Below, one piece after another: positions 37,518 through 49,080 of a stretch of 64,000 nucleotides of DNA (positions are counted from its first letter, which is position 1; every line of letters starts with the position of its first letter). Source of the DNA: Lathyrus oleraceus (taxonomy: Eukaryota; Streptophyta; Magnoliopsida; Fabales; Fabaceae). Where the stretch lies: NCBI RefSeq assembly GCF_024323335.1, contig NC_066580.1:437963851-438027850 (forward strand), in the 5' to 3' direction. A program made the translations under genes and the position numbers. The notes below the pieces were generated by a model. That model was not told where the DNA came from. It ran no database searches and saw only the letters and a program-made list of their open reading frames with translations.

Positions 37518-39604
37518 AAGAAAGGCATATGGGTACCAGACTAGGTATGCAAAAGATGACCAATCAAAAGAGGATAAAGTTGCCTACTCGGAGCAAGTAT
37601 CCAAAAAGAAGGTGAAGACCCAATGGGGACAAGACTATCAATACCACAAGGGTAGGACTTACAACTACCGGTTTGTAGGTAGAAGCCACAGAAAAGTAAC
37701 CAGTCATCGATAGGATGAGCACAAAGGGTTAACTCCGCTAGGGGATGAAAGTGGGATTTTACAGCTACCAGTTTGTAGGTAGAAAACCACAGAAATAGGA
37801 CTTACAACTACCGGTTTGTAGGTAGAGGCCACACAATTCCGCTGAGGATAAGGTGAATGAGTGTCGGTTAGTGAGCAACTATTCATTTATGCCCCAGGGA
37901 AGCACAAGAGACAGCCAATAGGAAGCCAATTCAGGATCGATCCAAAATGGCAGACTGAAACAAGACCCACCCTAATGAGGAAAGAAACTCAATAGGGACT
38001 ACCCATCCCAATGCGTGTTGGGAGGGAACGGAAACAACCGTCATCCACGAGGAAGTATCTCAGTGGGGAAATGGCAGGAAAGGGTAGACACTTTCTGCTT
38101 AAGGGTTGGCTCTACATGGAGAGATCAGACACACCCATATCTGCTAGGGAGGATCTACTAGAGAGATCTGTATCAACAAATAGCAGGAGACAACCATCAA
38201 CAGATACACGGCAACAGCTGCATCATGAGTACCTGAATGTTATGATTATGCATGTATGCATTATACCTAAAATGTATGATGAATGTTGACAAACAGACAT
38301 GCTCAACAGGCAGGTTCGGGAATCAACCATCCGACACCATTCTTCCGGAGGGAAAACCAAAGTCATCAGAGAGCAAAGAAAATCCACTGGGGACTGGGAT
38401 ATCAGGGAACACTCATCCTGCAGGGGAGGAAGGCCACCAGAGGCTTTCGGAGGGATCTTCAGTCACAAACCGGAGAACAAAGTTCAAACACAGGCGTACG
38501 CGCCACAACAACTCGTGCTGGAGACCAGAGGTACCGAGAAGCAATCAGATCTCTGATGAGAACAGATAGGCATTGACAAAGCTCCTCGTGCAAACAACTC
38601 CGCTGAGGGATCTATCTGAGAGAATGCCGGATTACTGGGATGTCAATCCACCGAATACTGAATCTTCAAAGAAAAAATACCCATGCTGGGGGGAGAGAGG
38701 AAGACTGCTCTGCTGGAGAGAGGAAAGTTAGAGCCTTCAATAAACACTCTGCCTGGGAACTGGCCCACAAACTTGCAAACTTGTTAGGGATGCCCCACAA
38801 TAGGGCTTAAACAGCACTCCACTGGGGATGCCCCACCATAGGTGCTAATAGGAACTTGGAGGAAGACTCTGCACTGCCGGGGACATGAAGATGAACAACT
38901 TCAACCATAAGCAAACTCGCTGAGGAGAGACCATACGAGGTTCTGCGGGACAAAGATATAGCCATGCTCGAGATACGAACAATTGTCTTACCTGTTGTTA
39001 ATCATACCACCCTCAGGAGAGCACTGTGGGTCTCCTAAGTAACCTTCCATCATTGTGAATGTTCACTTTGTTTAAGAACAATTTTTTTGAAAAATTTGTT
39101 TATTTTGAAACAATGATACTTTATCAATTAAAACATGCAAAACATTTGTTGAATTAAAACACATAAGAGTGCAAATAATTGGGTAAAAGCTCAAATAGAT
39201 GTAATTGAATGGTAGTCTGCAAAGGGCGAGACTCCATGGATCTGTACAAATTTGAAATCGGTGATATATATTGGAGAGGGCTACATTGAACATAATGACC
39301 CTTTCTCTACCATTCTAAATTTCGATGTATTCAGAGCTTCAGTCGACGATGTATCGAGAATTCCTGGCGGATGACAGATATAGAACACAGTCTTGTCAAG
39401 ATGCAGTTACTTGCCAAATCCCTAATTTTTGCCTAGATTGCCCCAGTGTGAGGTGCTCAATCTAGCGGGATGCAAATTCTTTTTTCAATGTCTCTAACTT
39501 TTGCCTGGATCGCCCTTTCGGGTTTTCAATCCACCGAGACGCTCCTTTTTTGCCTAAGTCGCCCTTTGGGGTGTTCGACTTAGCGAGCTATTCTGTTTTT
39601 TCTT
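37518..39604 (-). other. Inner Ogre 3' UTR, proximal part
   Basis: Noncoding. 37640-37840 carries three copies of a unit with core AACTACCGGTTTGTAGGTAG (arms CTACC/GGTAG pair). The part up to about 38980 has many CTGGGGA/GCTGAGGA words. 39060-39300 is ordinary noncoding sequence. The hairpin family at 39433-39583 closes it, directly after the integrase end. Confidence 0.7.
39421..39600. repeat. Three long-armed hairpins just after the pol end
   Basis: Each begins with TTTTGCCT and ends near AGCG or ACCGAG. Arms: CTAGATTG/CAATCTAG (39433-39465), TGGAT/ATCCA (39506-39533), CTAAGTCG/CGACTTAG (39554-39583). The outer element has two relatives at 51975-51999 (TGGAT/ATCCA) and 52022-52054 (CTAAGTC/GACTTAG, with an inner ACTCG/CGAGT stem). 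Confidence 0.85.
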
Positions 39605-39962
39605 TTAGGCGAAGTATTTCTTGACTGCATCAGAATTCACAGGACGAGTGAACTTCTCTATCCATTGTTGTAAGTGTCAAAGCACTGCCTGAGAAGGCTC
39701 TCTTGACAACATATGGACATTCATAGCTTGGGGTTCACTTGCCCCTGGAGTCGGGCACGAAAGACAAGACTTTCTTGAGCACAAGGTCACCTTCTCGGAA
39801 CACACGAGGTTTGACCTTCTTATCGAATGATTTCTTCACTCCCTGCTGATATAACTGACCATGACACATGGCAATTAATCTCTTCTTTTTGATCAGATTC
39901 ACTCGGTCGTAACGACTCTGAATCCATTCAGCATCAGCCAACTTGGGACTTTGAGGGTGCTA
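39605..39962 (-). pseudogene. Integrase C-terminal end of the inner Ogre
   Basis: From 39962 the frame reads the end of a Ty3/gypsy integrase: a SPKLADAEW start, then SRYDRVNLIKKKRL and VKPRVFREGDLVLKK, the typical region after the catalytic core that binds nucleic acid. A Trp-type codon has become a stop at about 39735 (after PDSRGK). A frameshift follows before the last residues, ending VKKYF-A near 39607. The catalytic core and everything before it are deleted, so it is not functional. Confidence 0.85.
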
Positions 39963-40021
39963 TCTTTTCCTTCGTTTTTTTTTATTTCTTTTGATTTTGA
40001 TTTCTTTTGATTTTGCACCCT

Positions 40022-40059
40022 CTTTTTTTCTCTTTTTTCTTCTTTTTTTTTTTTAATAA

Positions 40060-40089
<30 letters not shown>
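40022..40089. repeat. Poly(T) tract
   Basis: Long T runs broken only by TTC and AATAATAA mark the deletion scar between the pol spacer piece and the integrase end. Two smaller T-rich tracts lie at 44407-44457. Confidence 0.85.
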
Positions 40090-40090
<1 letters not shown>

Positions 40091-40264
40091 TTAATGCCCC
40101 AGTTGGCTGTTCTGCTGATTCTCGAGATACAGCTGAGTGATCTTCTTTTCTTGCTCAAGAAGTCGGGAAATCTCGTCAGGAATCCCTTCAACATCATCTT
40201 CTTCCGCTTCGAATACAGGGAATTCAGAATTGGGAGATGGCGTTGGACCATTATGTTCAATGGG
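40091..40264 (-). pseudogene. Pol spacer fragment of the inner Ogre
   Basis: About 57 codons rich in Glu/Asp (SEFPVFEAEEDDVEGIPDEI, then SRLLEQEKK). I recognise this as the acidic spacer that precedes reverse transcriptase in legume Ogre pol. It ends at a stop at 40091 before the RT domain. It shows that the missing enzymes were removed by at least two deletions, one on each side of this piece. Confidence 0.7.
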
Positions 40265-40698
40265 TTTAAGAAATAACCTGCATAATGATTTGATATGAAA
40301 AGCTTTTTGAAAAACAAACAAAACAATCGTTATGCAGATGAAAAGATTGCTTTTATTCTTGTTTTTAGGGTTTTTTTGTGATCACCAATTTCATGCAAAA
40401 GCGAAAAGGGAAAACAATTGGAAAAACAAATATTCGACATGTATTTATTTGAATGAAAATATCATTGCACAAAATATTGCCAACAATGTCATCACTTCTC
40501 CTTTTGGCATGGGAGAAGGGTTTTTAAACAAAGTGATTATTATTCTGACTTAGGAATGACTGTAAGAACGCCCACAGTGACCCAATTGTGATAGATCCCC
40601 CCAGGGATGACAACTGTCAATATCTTTTGTACCAGCAGCTTCTGCTTTTGAACAAACCTTCTGAAGAAAAGTCGGCGCCAGCCCAGGACTTGTGAGTT

Positions 40699-42231
40699 TC
40701 AAGCTTGATTAGCATTGGGACCTAAGTCCTCCAAGATCAGAATACCTGACCTCACAAGGTCTTGAACCTTCATCTTCAGCTGAAAGCAGCTATCCACATC
40801 GTTACCAGGAGCACCTGAATGATACACACAATGTTGTTCAGGCCTATACCACCAACGAGGGTTGACGGGTATGGGCGGCGGGTCTCTGGGAGTAATCAAG
40901 TTCCGCTCTATCAGAGAGGGATACAGTTCGGCGTAGGACATGGGGATTGGATCAAAAATGATCTTCTTCCTCTCATTACTTGTACCAGCTTGATTATCGT
41001 TGGGAGGCTGGTAAGCCTGCTGCTGAGGACGATGTTGTGGAGTCTGATACTACTGAGTTGGTCTTCTCTGCTGTTGTTGAGTTTGAGTCGCTGGAATAGT
41101 CACAGCAGCGACTTGCCAATACTGTCCTCTGTTCACACTCCTCCGACGGTGTACAACGTTCGTTTCACCCTCTCCCCTTCTGGGTGCCCCAGAGGATGGC
41201 TTCCTAGAACTGGAAGAGTTTGAAGAGCCAGGATCTTGTATCCTTCCTGCTTTGATAAGACTCTCAGTTCTTTCTCCACAGACAACAACATCAGAAAAGC
41301 TGCTGAACGGGCAACTTCCCAAGCGATCCATGAACACACCTTGCAAGGTTCCAATGAACATGTCAGTCAGCTCTCTCTCCAACATCGGAGGTTGCACTCT
41401 TGCGGCTAGTTCACGCCACCTCTGGGCATACTCTTTGAAGCTCTCATTATCTTTCTGATACAAGCTCTGTAACTGAGTTCGGCTCGGCGCCATATCCATG
41501 TTGTGCTTGTATTGCCTTAGGAAGGCCTCACCCAAATCTTTCCAGCTTCTGACTGATTCTCGCTTCAACTCCATGTACCAGTCCAAAGATGCCCCAGATA
41601 GACTATCTTGGAAAAAGTACATCCACATTTTCTCATCGTCAGTGTAAGCAGAGATCTTCCTGAAGTATGCCTGCACATGAGTGCGAGGGCAGGAAGTACC
41701 GTTGTATTTGTCGAATGACGGTGCCTTGAATTTGTGCGGGATTCTCAGACCTTCAACTAATCCCATGTTTGTAACATCAAAACCGAGGGAGTTTTGACAT
41801 TCCATCGCCCGGATTTTCTCAGCAAGGGCCTCAACTTTACGATCTCTCGCATCATTTCTGCCCAAAATATCTTCGTCTTCACTGAGTAAGGTAAACATAT
41901 CCTCTTGTCTGTCAACAATCGGAATTCTGTTACGGGCCGGAGCATGGATGACTCTGGCATTAGCAGCATCTGGAGCAATTGGTTGACCGTCGACTCGGAT
42001 ACCCCTCAACTCTTCTCCCACAGCATAGTTGTTGACGGGCACAGCAGCAGCAGGAGTGTCAGGAACCGGGTTTCCTTCTTGTAGAGGTGGATTGACTGAT
42101 GGCAATGCAGCTTCTTGCCTCTGAACCAGAGCTCGGAGTTCTTCTTGCCCTTGCGTAACCCCTTGCATCATGTGAATAAATTGGGCCATGTTAGCTCTCA
42201 TCTCAGCTAACTCGGCTTGTACTTGATCCAT
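40699..42231 (-). pseudogene. gag: Ogre gag, one nonsense codon
   Basis: Capsid-type protein that would form the intracellular particle carrying the element RNA. I take the start at the Met at 42231 (MDQVQAELAEMRANMAQFI, an N-terminal coiled coil) although an upstream Met at 42342 is in frame. The retrotransposon gag domain spans roughly residues 160-330, with FDKYNG, YFFQDSLSGAS.DWY and SFKEYAQRWRELAA. The last ~80 residues carry a C-x2-H zinc-knuckle-like motif, where the usual GH is GN. A single TAG at 41050-41052 interrupts a Gln-rich stretch; the frame stays open on both sides, about 510 codons in all. gag stops at 40699 without the protease that normally follows in Ogre. Confidence 0.88.
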
Positions 42232-42703
42232 ATTCCGTTGATGGTTGAGTCGCGTTGAGTAGCGGTGCGGTCTTTGATCAGCTATCCTGCCTGAACACAG
42301 AAACCAAAGTAAGAAGGCGGCACAAGAACACCTGTTATGCAAATGAGATGAGTATGATGTTTAATGATGTATGATGCACATGATATGCTCATTTCTCAGG
42401 CATTCAAAGAGCCTGATCCATCCCCAAAAGATGGCAACCTGCAGCAACAAGAGAACAATACAATACAGGGAAAGTGAGAACAACAGGGAAATACTAACAA
42501 CCTTATCTATAAATAAGGGTAAAAGGATCATACAACCAAAAAAGTCAACAAAAATCTGAACCGGAGTACAAACAGATGAATCCCTATCCAACATGCCTGG
42601 AGGTGATTCTCAACAACAAAGATCCAAAAGACGGAGTACAAACAAATGAATCCCATCCAACAGGCCTGGAGGTGATTCTCAACAAATACATCAAAGATAT
42701 AAA

Positions 42704-44344
42704 CTAAGACAGACGGTCTTCCGGAATGAGGGTCTTCAGGTAATGGCACTGGTCTATCAGCAGTGTGCATTCTGAACATTCTGGTAGAGGGGTGATCTTC
42801 TCTTTCAATTGTCTTCTAAGCTCTAAGACTTCTCCTCCAAGATAGTCCTCTGATGTCTGTCTCAAGTCTACCTCCTTCTTCAACTGGATATCTTTGTCTT
42901 TGAGTTGCTTCTCTAGGTCTTTGATCTTCTTCTGATAGTTGACTTATGCCCTCTGCAGTCTCAAGCACTCCCTATGCTCTGCATCCAACATGGATTCCAT
43001 CTCCTCATATGATCTCTTCTTGCTCCTGGCTCTGCTAGCATCCTCTCCTTGCACTTCCCTGAGTTGATGGGCCAAGTGCAACCTATCAGCTTTGGCTTTG
43101 TACAACTCCATCTGAGTGTCCTGCTCCTTCTCCCTCAAACGGCGACTCTCCATCAGAGCTTGCTTATAGTGCTCAGCAGGCACACTATCAGCAAGAACCA
43201 AAGGTGGTTGCTCCTGCAACGGCTCCATCCTATCATAGGGTAGCAATAAGGTTTCCACTCTCTTCTTTACCCAATCGGTGTAATCGGGCATTGCAATGGC
43301 AAACTTCTTCCCTAAGACGGATCCATCCTTCACTCCAACAGATCTCCAAGCTCCTCCTATCTGCTCCAACCTAGTCGGGTCACTCTGCTTCTCAAAATAC
43401 ACACTCTCAACTATCTCAGCTTCAAGTGGTCTTCTACTCATAACAAACCCTAACTGGCGAAGAGAAAGAACTGGATTATAATTTATACAGCCCTTGGTCC
43501 CCACGAGTGGCACGTTTCGGAATTCACCACAACTCATAACAACATTCCGTACGTCCATCCGGTAAGATTGCCATCGGATGTCGTAGGAGGTGAGCGACAT
43601 GACCCTCTGAGTCCACTTAAGAGTGCTTTGGGTATCCACAAAGGGTCCACTGACAGGCAGGAGTGACATAAACCATCTGAACAGGAGAGGTAGACAGCAC
43701 TTGATGGCTCCATCCTTACCATGCCTACTGTGGATGGCATAGTAAGTATCAGCTAACAAGGTGGGGACTGGATTCCCTCTGATGAAGATAGTGATAGCGG
43801 CATGGTCAATGAAATTGGGCATGCTTGGGAATAGGATGATCCCATAGATCATGGCAGCAAGCTGGGCGTGAAAAACTTCCCAATTCCCCTTCTCTGCTTC
43901 ATCTCTAGCAATTCTCAAGAGAAACTTCAACGGCAGACCCACTACTTCCCCACTGGGCTTCCAATTATCACCAACTTCCTTGTCACTCAAACGGAGAGCT
44001 CTGGCAACAATTCTGAAGTCAACCTCCTTAGGCACGTCCAAGAAGGGAATCTGATGCTGAATCGGGATGCTCATCAGAATAGAATACTCCTCGAGAGTAG
44101 GTGCTAACTGATAGTCTTGGAAGGTGAAACATCTGAGCTCCGGGTCATAGAACTGAAGAAGTGTCTGCAGAGGCACCGGATCAACTAACGTCTTCAACAC
44201 TGTCAAAATATCTCCATACTGCCCAACGAAACTCTTCAGTCGATCATCAGTCACAAGACTACTTAGCTCGATCAATGAATTCAACGGCTCACGATGAAAG
44301 CTGTAGGAGCAGGTCTTCCGCTTCGGTTCTGGGACTGTTGCCAT
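42704..44344 (-). pseudogene. Ogre ORF1 protein (DUF7745-like), one nonsense codon
   Basis: Ogre elements carry an extra protein upstream of gag; its role is unknown. Here the frame from the Met at 44344 runs 466 codons, meets a stop at 42944-42946, and continues open to 42704, about 546 codons. The N-terminal half is a helical domain with LRCFTFQDYQLAPTLEEY, IYGIILFPSMPNFIDHAA and PLLFRWFMSLLP segments, related to plant mobile domain proteins. A DYTDWVKKRVE motif follows at about residue 365. The C-terminal 150 residues are charged coiled coil (EKEQDTQMELYKAKADRL). The premature stop removes the last coiled-coil part. The relic at 14200-15235 is a distant relative. Confidence 0.88.
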
Positions 44345-45140
44345 CTCTATCAGTGAACCAAGCTCTGGAATGTACCTGAGAAATGATATGCATGCAGAGA
44401 TTAGTTTCTTTTTTTTTTTGTATCTTTTTTTTTTGTATCTTTTTTTTGCGTTTCTTTTGAAAAATAAATATGCTATGATGCAAATGATGCAGACTGGACT
44501 GGCTGATTGTGCAATCTCTGATCACAAGGTTGAAGCTTCAGTCAAAATTCAGAACCCAAATCCAACTTGAAAAACCCAAGGTCAATTGAATACACTGTTG
44601 TCTGAACCCGAAGTCACCAACAGAACCAAGAGTCACCAACGGTACCTGTAATAATGAACCCTTCCCGACTCACGGGTGTAGTCTAGGCCAGGGTAAGGTC
44701 GAGAGAAACACAGCATAAATAACCTTTCGCAGAATACCATCATATACACACCCGAAGTATGTAACGACGATACCCCACCAGGGTCTGAACTGCTCGTGAT
44801 ATCAATGTTCCGCTAAGTGGCGCAATACCACCCGCTTCCCATGAATCACTCTATTCCTAATCATCCTAGATTTCACTCATGGTCTGGGTATTGGACCTTT
44901 TACCTCAACTGACTCCCACCCCACAAAGAAAAAACAGACAACTAGCCAGGCAGAATGAATAATGAATATGAATGCAAACATAATTACAAACATAAATGCA
45001 AACAATAGACAATGAATGCAAACAGTAAATAATGAATGCAATAAATAAACACAGCACACAGCAACCAAAACCCTAACCTAGAGAGCGCTAGGAGAGACTC
45101 GCTTAGGGAAGATGGACCAGCATAGGTCAACTTCTCTAGC
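44345..45140 (-). other. Leader of the inner Ogre
   Basis: Noncoding region between primer binding site and ORF1. It includes two T-rich tracts at 44407-44457 and repeated AATGAATGCAAACA-type words at 44950-45045. No gene is supported. Confidence 0.65.
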
Positions 45141-45159
45141 ATCCCCAGCAGAGTCGCCA
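45141..45159 (-). promoter_or_regulatory. Primer binding site of the inner Ogre
   Basis: ATCCCCAGCAGAGTCGCCA on the + strand ends in CCA like a tRNA 3' end. The minus-strand element RNA would therefore pair with that tRNA over 19 bases. It sits two bases from the 5' LTR. Ogre elements are known to use tRNA-Arg. Confidence 0.88.
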
Positions 45160-45161
45160 GC

Positions 45162-48100
45162 TGTCGCATTACGCGAAAAACCGGCGGGGAAACAAGAACA
45201 ACAGAGCCGCCACCGTGCGTTATTTATCCCAAAAGAGGGAAAGGAAACGCTCGAAGTAAACCTAGGAAAGAACATGGGTTCGGGAGTCGGTTATGCGAAG
45301 GGAAGGTATTAGCACCCCTACGCATCCGTCGTACTCGACGGGATCCACACACAAAAGGAAGGATAAATGGTTGCTAAAACACTGCTCACACACACACACA
45401 CACACACTGGCTGAAAGAGACACAAGAAAACAAAACTGAAACTGACTCGGCAGGATACCGCATCCTGGGCCTACTTAGTCTATCAAGCATAGACATCAGA
45501 GTCGAAGTAGTTCGGACTGGGGGAAACGACACATGCTCGCTAGGATGTCGCATCCTATGCATACGTATCTTCTTGGACGAAGAAGAATCAGAGCATTCGT
45601 AGCTCGGCTGACACACACACAAACAAACAACAGGCAAAGGCAAACGTGGAGCCTGAATGCCAATCACTGGACAGTTGTTGGTTATCCTGAAAAGATGAGC
45701 TCAAATGTGAGTAACAGGACCACTAGGACAAGCCTAGGGTCAAAAGAGAATGAGAAAGTCAAAACAGCAAATGGCAAGCATCCAAAATCAAGTTCAAACA
45801 ATCAAGAAACAAACCCAATTGGGTTCACATTCATATCAATCATCATCATCATTTCATGAACAATTTAGGTCATGGCATGGCATTTAGAAGCTCATAGAAG
45901 TCAACAGCAAGACTTGAATCAAAAGCAATCTCAAACATTTCAAAAAATCACCAAATAAATCATGATCAATCACAACCTATAGCATGGTAAGCATGTCAAA
46001 TTTCATCTCATTTGGACAAGTAGAAGATAGTCAATGAAAATCAGAAAGACAAGGCAATTTTGAACATGCTCAAAGAAGTCAACCAAACATGCATCAACTT
46101 AAGAAAATCATAAATCAGTGATGGCATATGATAAATGAATGAGACTAAAACCATGGCAAAGCTTAAGATGTCTAGTAATTACATATCAAATTTCATGTCC
46201 ATCTAATAAAGTATGAGGATTTTACAAATGAAATGGGAACATGTGTCACAAAAAGTCAACATAAGACCCAACAGGGGAGAAAAATCTCAATCAATTGGAA
46301 AATGCCATAAACAAATCCACAAAAAATCACATGTAAACTAGACATACACAAGCTCAATCATGCAAAAATTCAATCCATTTTGAGGTCAAGAAGCATGGCT
46401 ATGAAAATCATCAAGTTGCATATCAATGGTGTGACACAAATTATCACACCCTACTTCAAAAAATCATAACTCAATGACCAGAGAAGCTAAATTCATGAAC
46501 TCTATACCAAAATCACCATGGATGTGTCTAGTTTGTGCATAACAAATTTCAAGGCCATAGGATAAAGTGTCACTATTTCACAAATGATTTGGTAAAAGGT
46601 ACAACAATTGAGCACATGAGCAAAACCCTAATACCAAATAAAATCCATTCATCAAAAAAATCAGGAAAAATTATGACAAATAAGTAGAGATCGTGATGAA
46701 TCAAATGCAAAAAATCCCATGGAAATTGGATCAAGCATGATGAACTTATGATTTTTACAAAATGAGCATACAAAGATGAAATAATTATTGAAATAACATG
46801 ATTTATGCAATTAATTAAGCACGGCAGTGGCAGTTTAGTAAATACCGGATCCACTAATCGAAACACCGCGTTTTGGACATTGGAAAGGAAATAATCTGAT
46901 TGGTTAGTATGGATAAACAGCGCCATGCATACGTGAACAGGGGATAAATCTGGGAAACTCATGCATATTCTAGGGTTTATGTTGAACAGTGAATCTTCAT
47001 CCTCTCCAAAAATCGTGAAAAACAAATTGGCCCAGAAATTGAAATTGGACACGCCATCATGACCAGCAAACATCCAGCATTACAAATCCAAACATCATTT
47101 TCATTGAATCAACTTGAACAACACGAATCGAGCAAAAATAACATTTAACATCAAACTTGAAACTTAGATTTCTCTCAGAATAGTTAACCATTTTTAGTGA
47201 TTCAAGTTCCAACATGACCATCACAACAAAACCTAACTAAAGCATGGCATAGTTTCAAGAAATTGGAGATTCGAGTTCTTACTTGATTTTGAAGGAATTA
47301 GTGAAACAGTTGTTGTTTGGATCTTTGGTGATGAAACAGTTGCTCCAACAAGCTCCCAATGATGAATGATGAAGTTTGCTTGGCTCAAGAAAGCTTGGTT
47401 TGGCTCCAATCAAATTCTGCCATTAGTGAAGCTTGAAGAAAACAGTCGTGGAAAACAGCTTTACAGTTGGTGTGTGATGGTTGAAATCAGCTCAAAATGG
47501 ATGTTGAATGATGAAACAACAATAGCCAGCTCGTGTGCTTTACAAGTTTGCAAGGAAAAGTTCAAAAATGCAAAAATGGAAATTTGAGAGAGTGAGAGAA
47601 TTCTGTGTGTTCAGAGGCTGCTAGGGTTGCCAATGATCAGAAAATAACCTATATATCTGCTGTTTAAGGTTGCTAAGTGGAATGCTAATCACAATTTGTT
47701 TTAAAAATCAAATTTGCTAAATGACCACTTTTGTTCAAATGGTGAGGTGCAAGGGCTGTAGCACGAAAATGGGCTTTGTAACATGACCAAAATGCAATTT
47801 CAGAACATGTTTGAATGGCCAAATTGATTAGAAATGGTTATCTCAAAAACTCACTTTTGTACCACACTTGAAATAATTCATGTAAGTGAAAAAAAGGTCA
47901 TTTTGATCTATGGGGTTTTGGTGAATGATGGTTACATTTTTGGAAAGAGGAGGTCAAATGTGACTTGCTGGAAAAAAACCCCACCCAAATTGGCCAAATG
48001 GTTTGAGAGATATGGCCTTTTGAAGTTCAAGAAATTTTGAAAATGAATTGATCATAACTTGCCAACCATACATGGGAATTGAGAGTTCTTGGACTTTTTG

Positions 48101-48680
48101 GAAATGGGAGAACAAGATCTTCAACTTTCATGTTGGGCAAAAATTCATTTGAAGCTTGTATCAAGATGTAAGTTTGGGATCAAGAAGTTTCCATTTTTGG
48201 CAAGTTTCAATTACAGGTCCAGTTTCTATTTTTGGAAATTTCTGATTTGGCTTCAAATTCTTCCATGATGATGTTTGACATGTTATATGAGGCCTATTTG
48301 GACATGAATAAGCTCTCTCAAACCAAATCCAACCAACAAAAATCATAAAAACAAACCCAGTTGACCAAGTTTGACTTTTTAGGGTTTCTGACTGACTGTG
48401 CATTGACTAATGACTTCTGAGCATCCCATCCTTGACCAAAACACTTCAAATGGATCCCCAAGTCATGTGAACATGTTGGACCAACCCTAGGGCCTTGGCT
48501 CAATGAGAATTGTGCTTGCTTGCTTGATTGACTGATCTCCTGATCAGTTTGACCTAATTCTCCTGACTGGCTTGCACTTGAGGCAAAGGGACAATGCAAT
48601 GCTATGCAGTGGACCATGTTATGTTATGACCTAATATGAGAATGTATGTACAATGATAGGTGCAAATTTGAGGTGCTACA
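45162..48680 (-). mobile_element. 5' LTR of the inner Ogre (3519 bp)
   Basis: Same ends as the 3' LTR (TGTCGCATTACGCG ... GAGGTGCTACA). It lacks about 1348 bp found in the other LTR; the joint at about 45669-45673 is one copy of TGGAC, which flanks the missing part in the intact LTR. A second gap of about 21 bp lies near 45274. Elsewhere only scattered single-base differences are seen. Confidence 0.93.
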
Positions 48681-48685
48681 ACGAG
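48681..48685. repeat. Target-site duplication ACGAG, right copy
   Basis: Directly follows the right LTR and matches 30744-30748. Confidence 0.95.
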
Positions 48686-49080
48686 GCATATGAGACAATC
48701 TCAGTAAAACGCTAAGAAAGCACACGAAGGTAAATGTGATTTCTCATGCGAAAGACAATGAGAAACTTTTCAACAAAAGGTTAAGAAGAAAATGAGGTTG
48801 AAGGACGACATTGCTACGGATAAGGCCCTTTCTCATACAAAAGGTAGCAACAACTCCTCAATAATAGAGAAACGAGGATTTCAAAAGGTTAAAAATATGG
48901 ATAGATTTCTCACACAAAAGGTGATGAGAAACTCCTTAACAAAAGGTTAAGAAGCAGACTGGAATTGAACTTCTTATACAAAAGGTAATGAGAACTCCTT
49001 GACAGAAGGTCAACAAGAAAGATGGGAATGAGATTCTCATACAAAAGGTAGTGAGAAATTTTCGACAAAAGGTTTCATAG
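48686..49080. repeat. AAAAGG-loop hairpin repeats, outer 3' UTR, part 1
   Basis: Units of 25-45 bp with core ACAAAAGGT. The arms differ but pair: CTTAAC/GTTAAG at 48935-48951, TTGAC/GTCAA at 48999-49013. Noncoding. Confidence 0.85.

Larger units (their letters stand above)
30749..48680 (-). mobile_element. Inner Ogre derivative, complete ends, 17.9 kb, non-autonomous
   Basis: Minus strand. Order: 5' LTR 48680-45162, primer binding site 45159-45141, leader, ORF1 44344-42704, gag 42231-40699, a short pol spacer piece 40264-40091, the integrase C-terminal end 39962-39605, a long repeat-rich 3' UTR 39604-35633, and 3' LTR 35632-30749. The target duplication ACGAG is perfect. Protease, reverse transcriptase, RNase H and the integrase core are absent. 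The LTRs match closely apart from one large and a few small gaps, and each of the two main reading frames has just one nonsense codon. All this points to a recent insertion of an element mobilised by enzymes from related Ogres, or to a deletion soon after insertion. Confidence 0.93.

Noticed and set aside
36402..37563. A chain of overlapping 124-codon minus-strand frames, apparently a repeated protein
   Set aside because: The frames recur every 214 bp because the noncoding tandem repeat has an open frame; each ends in the next copy, composition is not protein-like, and no domain is seen.
45141..45159. tRNA-like 3' end as a tRNA gene
   Set aside because: Only the last 19 bases match a tRNA; no cloverleaf is upstream. 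The place next to the LTR makes it a primer binding site.
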